Shown here piece by piece: positions 17,805-26,637 of a stretch of 64,000 nt of DNA. The stretch is from Pseudomonas sp. KUIN-1 (lineage in GTDB: Bacteria > Pseudomonadota > Gammaproteobacteria > Pseudomonadales > Pseudomonadaceae), in NCBI RefSeq assembly GCF_009176725.1, contig NZ_AP020337.1, positions 3,596,001 to 3,660,000 of the forward strand. The letters are read 5' to 3'. Made by a program: the position numbers and the translations under genes. Positions within the stretch are counted from its first letter, which is position 1; each line of letters opens with the position of its first letter. Below the pieces are notes generated by a model. The model did no database searches. It saw only the letters and a program-made list of their open reading frames with translations, and was not told the origin of the DNA.

Positions 17805-19937
17805 TCACAACGTATAGGCAATCCCCACCTGCACTGTCCGTGGAGCCCCCGGATAGGCATAGACATTGCCGAAAGAGCCTTCCTCATAGTCTGTGTCGAA
17901 CACATTCTTCAGGTCCAGATTGAGCTTCACGTGCGGGTTGACCTTGTAATAGGCCAACAGGTCAAACACTGTATAGCTGTCCATCGAGAAAGAGGTGTTG
18001 GCTGTCCGCCCGGCGCGCTGGTCGACATAGCGACCGCCGCCGCCCAGGCCCAGACCACGCAGGGCGCCGTCCTGAAACTCGTAGACGTTGAGCAGGCTGA
18101 ACGTTTGCTCGGGAATGTTCATCAACCGTGTACCGGAGCGTAGCGTGTTGTCCTTGGTGACCTCGGCGTCCACGTAGGCGTAGCTGCCCATTACCCGCCA
18201 TTGCGGAGTCAGGTTGCCGACCACGTTCAGGTCCAGGCCGCGACTGCGCACCTCGCCAGCCGCCACACTGAACGTTGAATCGAGCGGATCGGTGGTCAGC
18301 ACGTTACGCTTTTCGATCTGATAGATCGCCGTGTCGACACTCAGCTGCCCGTCCAGCGCTTCCCACTTGGTTCCGACTTCATAGGACTTGCCCTCCTCCG
18401 GCTTGAACCCGCCACCCAGTCGGCTGGCACCGCTGTTGGGCTTGAACGAGCGAGCGGTGGTGGCGTAGACGGCAAGGTCGTCGGTCAGGTCGTAGCTCAG
18501 GCCGAGGCGCGGTGTGACCGCGTTATCGCTGGCAGTCCAGCTGCTGGTGCCGGGCAGGAAAGAATCGTAATCATGTTCGAAACGCTCCAGACGCACACCG
18601 CCCAGCAGCTTCAGGCGCTCGGTCAGGGCCACCTGGTCCTGTACGAAGGCAGCCCAGGTCTTGAGGTTTTCCTTGTCATGGGTGGTCGTTCGGGTCAGTG
18701 CCGGACGAGCCTGGCCGTAGACCGGATTGAAGAGGTCGATCGGGTAGGCAGCTACTGCACCGCTGGAACGTTGAATGATCGACTTGTAGTCATAATCTTC
18801 GTACTCGACACCGGTCAGCAGCGTGTGCTCGAAACCGCCCGCTGAAAAATGCCCGGTCAGATTCAGCTGCACATCGCGATCGGTCCATTCCAGCTTGCGA
18901 TAGTTGAAGTTGCGCCCGAGCGTGCGACCGTCCGCCGCCAGCCCGTTGGCCTCGATGGCATCGCCCTGCAGGGAGCCGTCAAGGATCTGTAAGCCACCGC
19001 CCAGCGTCCAGTCTGCGTTGAGGTCATGCTCGAAGCGCAGTTGTGCCATGTTGTTGTCGTTATGCAGCTTGCCCGCACTCTTCTCGCCGAAGAACGTGTC
19101 GCGGGAAGCGGTGCCCGTCTGGTTGGCATACCGCGTCAGGCCGCGATCCAGCGGCGCGTTGTTGCGCATGAAGTCGCCTTCGAAGGTGATGCGCGTGGCG
19201 TCGTTGACCTGCCAGCTCAATACCGGCGCCACGCCATAGCGCTCGGTTTCGACGTGGTCACGGAACGTATCGCCGCCCTCACCCACCACATTCAGGCGAT
19301 ACGCAAACCGGCCCTCGTCATCCAGTGGCCCGGAGGCATCCAGCGTTCCGCGCTTCATGCCCTGATCATTGAGCTGACTGCCCAGCGTCACGGAAGGCTC
19401 GGCCAGCGGCTGTTTGGAAAGCACATTGAAGGTGCCGCCCGGATCGCCGCGACCATAGAGCGTGGTGGCCGGACCACGCAGCACCTCAAGACGCTCGATG
19501 GTGTTGGCGTCCGGCATGTTCGGATAACCACGATTGATCGGGAAGCCGTTGCGATAGAACTCGCCGGTGGTAAAGCCGCGCACCGTAAAGGTGGTCAGCC
19601 CCTGGCCGCCGAAGTTGTTGGCTCGCCCGACGCCACCCGCGTAGTCGAGAGCATCCTGCAAACGTGTGGAACCGATGTCCTCGACCGCTTCGCGGGTCAC
19701 GACGCTGACCGATTGCGGGGTTTCGTGCAACGAGGTATCGGTACGCGTTGCGCTGGCGGAGCGTGTGGCCCGATAACCATCGACCGGCCCTTGTGCCGTT
19801 TCGGCATTGGCGGCGCCCTGGATATCGATATTCTGCAGCTCCATGGCAGGCTGGACGCCAGGCACCTGATCGGCCCAGGCAGTTTGAGAGATAGCCTGGA
19901 TAACGCAAAGTGAAACGAGAGTACGACGCATCGACAT
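17805..19937 (-). CDS. TonB-dependent siderophore receptor
   Basis: 710 residues, the usual size for a ferric-siderophore outer-membrane receptor without an N-terminal signalling domain. A signal peptide ends near Ala22 (AISQTAWA). The plug domain is clear (ETPQSVSVVTREAVEDIG, then LEVLRGPATTLYGRGDPGG), followed by a 22-strand-type barrel ending in VQVGIAYTL. Sequence style is that of FhuE/FpvA-like receptors for hydroxamate or pyoverdine-type siderophores; the ligand is not determined. It is a single gene divergent from nicotinamidase. No FecI/FecR-type regulators are adjacent. Confidence 0.93.
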   Translation of the reverse strand: MSMRRTLVSLCVIQAISQTAWADQVPGVQPAMELQNIDIQGAANAETAQGPVDGYRATRSASATRTDTSLHETPQSVSVVTREAVEDIGSTRLQDALDYAGGVGRANNFGGQGLTTFTVRGFTTGEFYRNGFPINRGYPNMPDANTIERLEVLRGPATTLYGRGDPGGTFNVLSKQPLAEPSVTLGSQLNDQGMKRGTLDASGPLDDEGRFAYRLNVVGEGGDTFRDHVETERYGVAPVLSWQVNDATRITFEGDFMRNNAPLDRGLTRYANQTGTASRDTFFGEKSAGKLHNDNNMAQLRFEHDLNADWTLGGGLQILDGSLQGDAIEANGLAADGRTLGRNFNYRKLEWTDRDVQLNLTGHFSAGGFEHTLLTGVEYEDYDYKSIIQRSSGAVAAYPIDLFNPVYGQARPALTRTTTHDKENLKTWAAFVQDQVALTERLKLLGGVRLERFEHDYDSFLPGTSSWTASDNAVTPRLGLSYDLTDDLAVYATTARSFKPNSGASRLGGGFKPEEGKSYEVGTKWEALDGQLSVDTAIYQIEKRNVLTTDPLDSTFSVAAGEVRSRGLDLNVVGNLTPQWRVMGSYAYVDAEVTKDNTLRSGTRLMNIPEQTFSLLNVYEFQDGALRGLGLGGGGRYVDQRAGRTANTSFSMDSYTVFDLLAYYKVNPHVKLNLDLKNVFDTDYEEGSFGNVYAYPGAPRTVQVGIAYTL

Positions 19938-19988
19938 ACAGCCCTTGGCAAGAAACCAGGCCTCTTGGGACCTGGCAGGATTTTTTTG

Positions 19989-20005
19989 CGAATAGTACAG
20001 ATTCG
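19989..20005. promoter_or_regulatory. Inverted repeat upstream of the siderophore receptor, possible Fur-type site
   Basis: CGAATAGTACAGATTCG has perfect CGAAT/ATTCG arms. It lies 52 bases before the receptor start. It resembles Fur boxes only in its GAAT/ATTC core, so assignment is tentative. Confidence 0.3.
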
Positions 20006-20123
20006 TATTAACGCCTGATACAAATTCCCAAAAAATACTCTTGCCAAGGCCAGGTATGCCGCTTAGCCAACGTGGCGATAAACAGGCAAACTGAGCTCAT
20101 TACTCCTTACCAGAGAACCCACG

Positions 20124-20768
20124 ATGCCCCTTTCCCACAAGCCTGCCGATCCTCGTTGCGCCTTGCTGGTGATCGACATGCAGTACGACTTCATGCCCGG
20201 CGGGCAACTGGCGGTGGCTGACGGCGATGCGCTGCTGCCGTTGATCAATCGCCTGGGTGCGCGCTTTTCCCAAGTGGTCATCACGCAGGACTGGCACCCT
20301 GCCGGGCACATTTCCTTTGCTTCCAGCCATGCGCAGCGCCTGCCGTTCGAGAGCATCACCCTGCCCTACGGTCCGCAGACGCTGTGGCCGGATCATTGCG
20401 TACAAGGCAGTCACGGTGCGCAGTTGCATGCCGACCTCGACCTGCCTCACGCGCAACTGGTCCTGCGCAAGGGCTGCAATGCGCATATCGACAGTTATTC
20501 GGCATTTCTGGAGGCAGACCGTACAACCCGCACAGGGCTGGCCGGGTACCTGACCGAGCGCGGCATCGATACGCTGTTCGTGGTCGGGCTGGCGCTGGAC
20601 TTCTGTGTCGCCTGGTCGGCGCAGGATGCACGCAGTGCCGGTTTCAACACTTTTGTGGTGGAAGACGCCTGTCGCGCCATCGACATGAACGGCTCGCTCG
20701 AGCACGCCTGGAAGACCATGCTGGGCATGGGTATCGAACGCGTTCAGAGCGCCGATCTGCTGGGCTAG
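20124..20768 (+). CDS. pncA: Nicotinamidase
   Basis: 214 residues of the isochorismatase-like fold. It hydrolyses nicotinamide to nicotinate in the NAD salvage pathway. The catalytic triad reads D18 (LLVIDMQYDFMPGG), K116 (LRKGCNAHIDSYSAF) and C161 (VVGLALDFCVAWSA). Metal ligands fit D56, H58 and H91 (TQDWHPAGH, WPDHCVQGS). The triad order and the PGG after the first Asp favour PncA over other amidohydrolases of the fold. It stands alone between the divergent TonB receptor and the FNT-type channel gene 141 bases downstream. Confidence 0.94.
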   Translation: MPLSHKPADPRCALLVIDMQYDFMPGGQLAVADGDALLPLINRLGARFSQVVITQDWHPAGHISFASSHAQRLPFESITLPYGPQTLWPDHCVQGSHGAQLHADLDLPHAQLVLRKGCNAHIDSYSAFLEADRTTRTGLAGYLTERGIDTLFVVGLALDFCVAWSAQDARSAGFNTFVVEDACRAIDMNGSLEHAWKTMLGMGIERVQSADLLG

Positions 20769-20909
20769 ACCGACACATTCTGCCAACTGGCTCAAACAAT
20801 TCTCGATACGCCCCGCCGCTGGCGAACGACAGCGCGCGGCGCCTGTCTGAACCATCGGCCCGACATTGCCCCGGTCGGTCCATTTCATCACTGGCGCTGA
20901 GGACGTTGT

Positions 20910-21845
20910 ATGGACCACGAAGTAGATGGCAAGACCCCCGGCCTGTCAGCCGAGGAAGAGCGCGAGATCGATGAGAACCAGCCGCCCCGCGCGGCGGTGT
21001 TGCACGAAACCATTCGCATGCAGGGCGACCACGAACTGGAGCGCAGCGTAGCCGCGCTGTGGTGGTCGGCATTGGCTGCAGGACTGACCATGGGCCTGTC
21101 GCTGATGGCGATGGGTTTGCTGAACTCGCGCCTCGAAGGCATCCCCGGCAGTCATGTGATCAGCAGCCTCGGCTATTCGGCAGGGTTTCTGGCGGTGATC
21201 CTGGCGCGTCAGCAATTGTTCACGGAAAACACCATCACAGCTGTGCTGCCGGTCATGAGCAAGCTGAACCTGGCCAACATCGGGCGGCTGCTGCGCTTGT
21301 GGGGTGTGGTTCTGACCGGCAACCTGGTCGGCACACTGCTGGTTGCCTATGTCATGCTCAACCTGCCGATTTTCGATACCAGCACCGACAAGGCGTTTCT
21401 GGAAATTGGCCACAAGGTCATGGAAAACGACATGGCCCAGATGTTTTCCAAGGGCATCGTCTCGGGCTGGATGATTGCGACCATGGTCTGGATGATCGCG
21501 TCGATGGAAAACGCCAAGATAGCGATCATTGTGCTGATCACCTACCTGATGGCGCTCGGCGACTTCACGCACATCGTGGTGGGTTCGGCCGAAGTATCCT
21601 ATCTTGTATTCGCAGGTGAGCTGGGCTGGAAGGATTTCTGGTTCGCTTTTGCAGGCCCCACCCTGGCAGGCAACATTATCGGTGGCAGTTTTATTTTCGC
21701 CTTGATCAGCCATGCGCAGATCCGCAGTGAAAAAGACACCACAGAGAAAATGGAGCGCGACCGCAAAAACAAGGAAGAAAAACGTCGCCTGGAGAAAGCG
21801 CAAAAGCTCAAGGAAGCGGATTCCACGGCAAAGCGAGAAATATGA
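20910..21845 (+). CDS. Formate/nitrite transporter family channel
   Basis: 311 residues with a hydrophilic N-terminus of about 45 residues, six hydrophobic segments and a highly charged Lys/Glu-rich C-terminal tail of about 45 residues. The core shows FNT features (ALWWSALAAGLTMGLSLMA, then GRLLRLWGVVLTGNLVGTL and FAGPTLAGNIIGG). It is closest in build to the YfdC-like branch rather than FocA or NirC. The substrate is probably a small monovalent anion. The two-component genes begin 86 bases downstream on the same strand; a functional link is possible but unproven. Confidence 0.9.
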   Translation: MDHEVDGKTPGLSAEEEREIDENQPPRAAVLHETIRMQGDHELERSVAALWWSALAAGLTMGLSLMAMGLLNSRLEGIPGSHVISSLGYSAGFLAVILARQQLFTENTITAVLPVMSKLNLANIGRLLRLWGVVLTGNLVGTLLVAYVMLNLPIFDTSTDKAFLEIGHKVMENDMAQMFSKGIVSGWMIATMVWMIASMENAKIAIIVLITYLMALGDFTHIVVGSAEVSYLVFAGELGWKDFWFAFAGPTLAGNIIGGSFIFALISHAQIRSEKDTTEKMERDRKNKEEKRRLEKAQKLKEADSTAKREI

Positions 21846-21931
21846 TCCCTATCATTAAACTTTCTTTCAGGAAACGCGGCGGGTTTTAAAGGCAGAATGA
21901 TTCTTTGAACGCATCTATTCAGGCAGGGACC

Positions 21932-22615
21932 ATGACCCGAATTCTGGCAATCGAAGATGATGCCATCACTGCAAAGGAAATCGTGACCGAACTCAGCAGC
22001 CACGGACTGGAAGTGGACTGGGTCGACAATGGCCGTGACGGCCTGGCGCGTGCAGTGAGTGGCGATTATGACCTTATTACCCTGGACCGCATGTTGCCGG
22101 AGATGGATGGTCTGACCATCGTCACCCACTTGCGTGCCCAGGGCATTTCCACGCCGATCCTGATGATCAGCGCCCTTTCCGACGTGGACGAGCGCGTTCG
22201 CGGCCTGCGTGCCGGAGGGGACGACTATCTGCCCAAGCCCTTCGCGTCGGATGAGATGGCTGCGCGCGTCGAGGTGTTATTGCGACGCAGTAACCCGGTC
22301 AGTGCCGCCAAGACGGTATTGCAGGTTGCCGACCTGGAACTGAACCTGATCACCCGGGAAGCGTGTCGCGGCGGCGAGCCGCTGACCCTGCTGCCCACCG
22401 AATTCAAGCTGCTTGAGTTTCTGATGCGCAACAGCGGACAGATCATCACCCGAATGATGATTTTTCAGGAAGTCTGGGGCTACCACTTCGATCCGGGCAC
22501 CAACCTGATCGACGTTCACATCGGCCGTCTGCGCAAGAAGATCGACCAACCCGGTACCGCACAGCTCATTCAGACCGTGCGAGGATCCGGCTATGTCATT
22601 GCCGAACCCGTCTGA
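21932..22615 (+). CDS. OmpR-family response regulator
   Basis: 227 residues. The receiver domain has the acidic pair E8/D9-D10, phosphoacceptor D52 (ITLDRMLPEMDG) and K102 (YLPKPF). The C-terminal winged helix is intact (LLPTEFKLLEFLMRNSGQIITR, then VHIGRLRKKID and TVRGSGYVI). I chose the ATG at 21932, preceded by AGGCAGGG, over an upstream TTG. It overlaps the sensor kinase gene by 23 bases, so the pair is translationally coupled. The target genes are unknown; the FNT channel upstream and rhlA downstream are neighbours worth testing. Confidence 0.95.
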   Translation: MTRILAIEDDAITAKEIVTELSSHGLEVDWVDNGRDGLARAVSGDYDLITLDRMLPEMDGLTIVTHLRAQGISTPILMISALSDVDERVRGLRAGGDDYLPKPFASDEMAARVEVLLRRSNPVSAAKTVLQVADLELNLITREACRGGEPLTLLPTEFKLLEFLMRNSGQIITRMMIFQEVWGYHFDPGTNLIDVHIGRLRKKIDQPGTAQLIQTVRGSGYVIAEPV

Positions 22616-23990
22616 CGGCTGGCGATCATCCACGAGTCGATTACTGGCGCTGTACAGCTCGCTGTTCGTAGCCTGGAGCGTGATTCTGCTTGGCGTCCTG
22701 TATTGGGAGGTGACGTCTTATCTGGACACCCTCGCCCGCCAGTCGCTCACCCATCGCCAGCAACTGTTTTCGCGCTTCGAGGGCCAGGGTCTGGTGGACG
22801 CTCTGGCCACCAGCATGACCTTCGATACCCGTTCGGTGGATGCCTACGGTCTGTTCGACGAGAACTTCCGCCCGGTTGCCGGGCCTATCACCAGCGTCCC
22901 GAAAAACCTGCCTATCGACGGCCAGATTCATGTACTGAACGATTGCATCGAATCGGATGATCCAGGCATGCCGCAAGGCAGTTGCGATGCGATCGTCAAT
23001 CGCACGTCGGACGGCCGCTGGCTGGTGCTGGTTCGCGAGAACGGCTCGCTGTTTGCGGTGAGCACGCTGATCCTGCATGCCTTGCTGTGGGGCATCTCGC
23101 TGACCATTATTCCCGGTGTTGCCGGCTGGCATTTACTGCGCCGCAGGCCGTTGCGGCGTATCCGCGCGATTCAGGCCAGCGCCGAATCGATCATCGCCGG
23201 CGACATGGCCGGCCGTCTGCCGGTCTCCAACAGGCGCGATGAACTGGACATGCTGGCGGTGATCGTCAACGCCATGCTCGACCGTATCGAAAAGCTCATG
23301 AACGAGGTCAAGGGCGTTTGCGACAATATCGCCCATGACCTGCGCACACCGCTGACCCGCTTGCGTGCGCAGCTTTACCGTATTCAGCAGCAGTCAGCAC
23401 ACGATTCGACCCATGCCACGCAGATTGCCCAGGTCATCAGCGAAGCTGACACGCTGATGGCACGCTTCCGCGGACTGTTGCGCATTTCCGAGCTGGAAGA
23501 CCGCCAGCGGCGCTCGGCATTCGTTGAACTGGAACTGCGTCCATTGCTGCAGGAGCTACATGATTTCCACCTGCCGCTGGCTGAAGAAGACCAGATCACC
23601 CTGATACTCGACCTGCATGAACCGCTACCCACTCTGGTAGGCGACCGCGCTCTGCTGTTCGAAGCACTGACCAACCTGCTGGGCAACGCAATCAAGTTCA
23701 CCCCGGGCGGCGGAATCGTCAAAGTCAGCGCCTACCCTGCCCCCGGCGGCACCACGCCGTGCATCGAGGTGCAGGATTCCGGGCCTGGCATCCCCGTCGC
23801 CGAGCGCGCGGCTGTCTTTCAGCGCTTCTATCGCAGTGAGGCCGGCACCGAGCAAAGCGGCTTCGGCCTCGGCCTCTCCGTAGTGGCCGCAATCGTCAAT
23901 CTGCACGGTTTTACACTGCAGATAGGCACCAGCGAATACGGCGGCGCAAGTTTGCTGCTGGAATGCCGCACGGTGAATACGCTGGCCTGA
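22593..23990 (+). CDS. Sensor histidine kinase
   Basis: 465 residues. TM1 is at about 17-38, the periplasmic domain at about 39-154 holds two cysteines (118 and 131) that could form a disulfide, and TM2 is at about 155-177, followed by HAMP to about 232. The dimerisation box has the phosphorylated H248 (DNIAHDLRTPLTRLRAQ). The ATPase domain shows the N box (LTNLLGNAIKFT), DSGPGI and GFGLGLSVV. It forms a two-component pair with the overlapping regulator upstream. The stimulus is unknown. Confidence 0.95.
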   Translation: MSLPNPSDGWRSSTSRLLALYSSLFVAWSVILLGVLYWEVTSYLDTLARQSLTHRQQLFSRFEGQGLVDALATSMTFDTRSVDAYGLFDENFRPVAGPITSVPKNLPIDGQIHVLNDCIESDDPGMPQGSCDAIVNRTSDGRWLVLVRENGSLFAVSTLILHALLWGISLTIIPGVAGWHLLRRRPLRRIRAIQASAESIIAGDMAGRLPVSNRRDELDMLAVIVNAMLDRIEKLMNEVKGVCDNIAHDLRTPLTRLRAQLYRIQQQSAHDSTHATQIAQVISEADTLMARFRGLLRISELEDRQRRSAFVELELRPLLQELHDFHLPLAEEDQITLILDLHEPLPTLVGDRALLFEALTNLLGNAIKFTPGGGIVKVSAYPAPGGTTPCIEVQDSGPGIPVAERAAVFQRFYRSEAGTEQSGFGLGLSVVAAIVNLHGFTLQIGTSEYGGASLLLECRTVNTLA

Positions 23991-24488
23991 GACTCAGGCA
24001 CTTTCCAAGCCCTTGATTGCACGATCGTGCCTGCTTTTTGACGAGATTAACGCGTCTGGCTCAAGGGTTTCGGCGATTTCGATATTAATCTGGCGCATTC
24101 TGCCAAGCGCAAATTCGTAACTAGATGTTTCAGATTCGCACCTGGCTTGGCCGTTTCAGCACGCACAAGTTCCCCTCAATAAATGCGCTTTTCAGGCTCC
24201 ATACGGCGCTTTTCCCCGATTAAAACCTTCTATTGCCAAAACGATGATGGCCAAACGCCAACGGACAATGTGAACAGCCAGACACTTTTATGACGTCAGT
24301 GACTTGTCGCCATGCTGGCACTGCGTTATCTATGTCCGGGCAAGCACAGTTCCTGCGGTAACGTTTCCGCTGCACCCAGAATAATAACTCACCGGATTTC
24401 GCCACTTACCAGGCGAGGCTTTGGCATGGCTGCCGAAGCAGAGAACGCTGCACTAATTGCTGGATCAAATTTTAGCTGGGAGGCTGTT
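23991..24488. other. 498-base leader/promoter region of rhlA
   Basis: No reading frame with coding character is visible. It holds a 12-base perfect palindrome GCACGATCGTGC at 24019-24030 followed by a T-rich stretch, and a TGACGTCA palindrome at 24291-24298. Neither matches the classic lux-box spacing. The rhlA frame is open upstream to 24312, but sequence resembling RhlA begins only at 24489. The long leader leaves room for post-transcriptional control, as known for P. aeruginosa rhlA. Confidence 0.6.
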
Positions 24489-25352
24489 ATGGGCGCACAA
24501 TCGAAGATTCTAACAATCGGTAAGTACAAGGTTTACGCCGAGACTTACTGGAAAGGCAGCGACGCCAAGACCATTCTGCTGGTCAACGGTGCACTGTCGA
24601 CCACGGGCTCTTTCGGGCAGACGGTCAAGTACTTGCAACCGCACTACAACCTGGTGCTGTTCGACCTGCCGTTTTCGGGGCAATCCCGAGCGCACAACCC
24701 GGACGACATGATTGTCAGCAAGGAAGACGAAGTAAACATTCTCCTGCAACTGATTGATCTCTATCAGGTAAACCACCTGTTGTCGGTCTCCTGGGGCGGT
24801 GTATCGGCCCTGCTGGCGCTCTCCGAATGTCCTCCGTCCGTGGAGAAGGCCATCATCAGCTCGTTCTCGCCGGTCCTCAACGAGGCCATGCTCGACTATA
24901 TCGACAACGCCCAGGTCTACCTCGCCGCACGTGAAAAACGCAAGATCGGCTCACTGCTCAACGACACCGTGGGAAAGTACCTGCCACGCCTGTTCAAACT
25001 CTATAACTACAAGCACCTGATCAGTCTTGCCGAGCACGAATATCGCCAGATCGACTTTCATATCAGCCAGATTCGCCAACTAAGCGCCAGTAACTACGTC
25101 GAGCGTTTCTCCTCGATCAACATTCCGGTGCTGTTCATCAACGGTGAAAAAGATGAATACACCACCGTTGAAGATGCGCGCATGTTTTCCAACTACATCG
25201 CCAAAAGCAGTTTCAACGTCGTTCCGGACACCGGGCATTTTCTGGACCTGGAAAGCAAGGCGGCGTGGCACCACTCGCAAAGAAACGTACTGACATTTCT
25301 GGGCACTGAAGCTACCCAGGAGGTTTGGCCCAGCGTCACCGCGATGGCCTGA
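24489..25352 (+). CDS. rhlA: RhlA: 3-hydroxyacyl-ACP O-3-hydroxyacyltransferase (HAA synthase)
   Basis: 287 residues, alpha/beta hydrolase fold. RhlA joins two 3-hydroxyacyl-ACP units to make 3-(3-hydroxyalkanoyloxy)alkanoic acid, a surfactant and rhamnolipid precursor. Recalled P. aeruginosa RhlA features are preserved: LVNGALSTTGSF, VLFDLPFSGQSRAHNP, VNHLLSVSWGGVSALLALS (nucleophile S101), NGEKDEYTTVEDARMF and TGHFLDLESK. The ATG at 24489 has GGGAGG at the right distance. No rhlB, rhlC, rhlI or rhlR lies in the window, so the expected product is free HAA rather than rhamnolipid, which fits surfactant-driven surface motility described for P. syringae. Confidence 0.93.
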   Translation: MGAQSKILTIGKYKVYAETYWKGSDAKTILLVNGALSTTGSFGQTVKYLQPHYNLVLFDLPFSGQSRAHNPDDMIVSKEDEVNILLQLIDLYQVNHLLSVSWGGVSALLALSECPPSVEKAIISSFSPVLNEAMLDYIDNAQVYLAAREKRKIGSLLNDTVGKYLPRLFKLYNYKHLISLAEHEYRQIDFHISQIRQLSASNYVERFSSINIPVLFINGEKDEYTTVEDARMFSNYIAKSSFNVVPDTGHFLDLESKAAWHHSQRNVLTFLGTEATQEVWPSVTAMA

Positions 25353-25449
25353 AGCACTCGCCTGCGCCCGGGAAGCCCTTGCGCTTTTCCGGCGTGACGC
25401 TGTGATTCATGGGTGTTGGCTTTCTTTGATCGGGCAGTGCTATTCGTTG

Positions 25450-26637
25450 ATGACTTTTTCCTTTGCAACGCTCCTGCGTTCGTGCTGCCGTGTTTCCGGA
25501 AATACCCGGCCGTTGCACTCCCTGTACGCCCAGCCCCATGTGGTACTGGGTTTCATCTCGCTACTCTCACTCAGCGCCTGTTCTGCAGGAAAACCCGCAG
25601 AAAAGGCGCTGGTGCGAGTCACCGCGCAGCCGGTTGCCTTACTGAACGTTGCCGGCAGTGTGACGCTGACGGGCGATATCCAGGCTCGCAAGGTGACCGA
25701 GCAATCGTTTCGTGTCTCCGGCAAGCTGATCAAGCGATACGTGGATGTCGGGGATCGAGTGCGGGTCGGACAGGTGCTGGCCAGACTCGACGCCCGCGAG
25801 CAAAACACCGAGCTGGCGTCAGCCCGTGCCGAAGTCGCCGTACGACAGTCGCGGCTGCACCTCGCCGAACAGAACTACCAGCGGCAGCACGTGCTGCTGC
25901 CCAAGGGTTATACCAACCTCAGTGAATACCAGAAGGCCCGCTCCGGCCTCGACAGTGCGCGGGCGGATCTCGCCGCGCTGCAGGCGCAGCAGGCCAATGC
26001 GCGTGACCAGGTCGGTTATACCGGGCTGTTCGCAGCAGCCGATGGCATCGTGACGGCGCGGTATGCCGAAGAAGGTCAGGTGGTTCAGGCCGCCACTGCG
26101 ATTTTCAGCGTCGCCCACGATGGCGAGCGCGAAGCGGTATTTTCCGCGTATGAATCACTGCTGCGAGCCGATCAGAAAGGTGCCGCAGTGACTGTCAGCC
26201 CCTTGGGCCAGCCAGAGACTCAGCTGAACGGCATCATCAGGGAAATCACCCCTATCGTCTCCGCCGCAAATGGCACGTTGCGAGTGCGCGTTGCTCTGCA
26301 GGGCGCCGCTGCGTCGCTCGCCCTGGGCTCCGTGGTCAGCGCTCGCTTGCAGACGCAGTCGCAATCGGCGTTCGCCCTGCCCTGGTCCGCCTTGAGCCGT
26401 ACACAAGGAAAACCGGCAGTCTGGCGGGTGGACGCCCAGGCCAGGGTCAGGCTGACGCCTGTCAAAGTGCTGCGTTACGAACAGGGTCAGGTCATCGTTT
26501 CAGAAGGGCTGTCCGAAGGTGATCGGGTGGTGTCCCGGGGGCTGCAGTTTCTCTACCCGGGGCAACGGGTAGAGGTCGCAGGGCAAGCGCAAGCCGAACA
26601 AAGCGTCTCGCTGGCGTCATCGGGAGCTGCGCAATGA
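25450..26637 (+). CDS. RND efflux periplasmic adaptor 1 (TriA-like lipoprotein)
   Basis: About 395 residues from the ATG at 25450. The hydrophobic stretch VVLGFISLLSLSAC is a lipobox signal, so the mature protein is probably lipid-anchored at the Cys. The unusually long region before it leaves the start uncertain (GTG at 25402 and at 25540 are in frame). Membrane-fusion features follow: a barrel-sandwich with VDVGDRVRVGQVLARLDA, a coiled-coil hairpin (AEVAVRQSRLHLAEQNYQ) and a late VSEGLSEGDRVVSRG. It is the first gene of a three-gene operon; its stop overlaps the next start by four bases. Confidence 0.88.
   Translation: MTFSFATLLRSCCRVSGNTRPLHSLYAQPHVVLGFISLLSLSACSAGKPAEKALVRVTAQPVALLNVAGSVTLTGDIQARKVTEQSFRVSGKLIKRYVDVGDRVRVGQVLARLDAREQNTELASARAEVAVRQSRLHLAEQNYQRQHVLLPKGYTNLSEYQKARSGLDSARADLAALQAQQANARDQVGYTGLFAAADGIVTARYAEEGQVVQAATAIFSVAHDGEREAVFSAYESLLRADQKGAAVTVSPLGQPETQLNGIIREITPIVSAANGTLRVRVALQGAAASLALGSVVSARLQTQSQSAFALPWSALSRTQGKPAVWRVDAQARVRLTPVKVLRYEQGQVIVSEGLSEGDRVVSRGLQFLYPGQRVEVAGQAQAEQSVSLASSGAAQ

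Noticed and set aside
24019..24030. GCACGATCGTGC as a terminator or lux box
   Set aside because: The perfect dyad has no loop for a terminator hairpin and does not match the spacing or sequence of known lux boxes.
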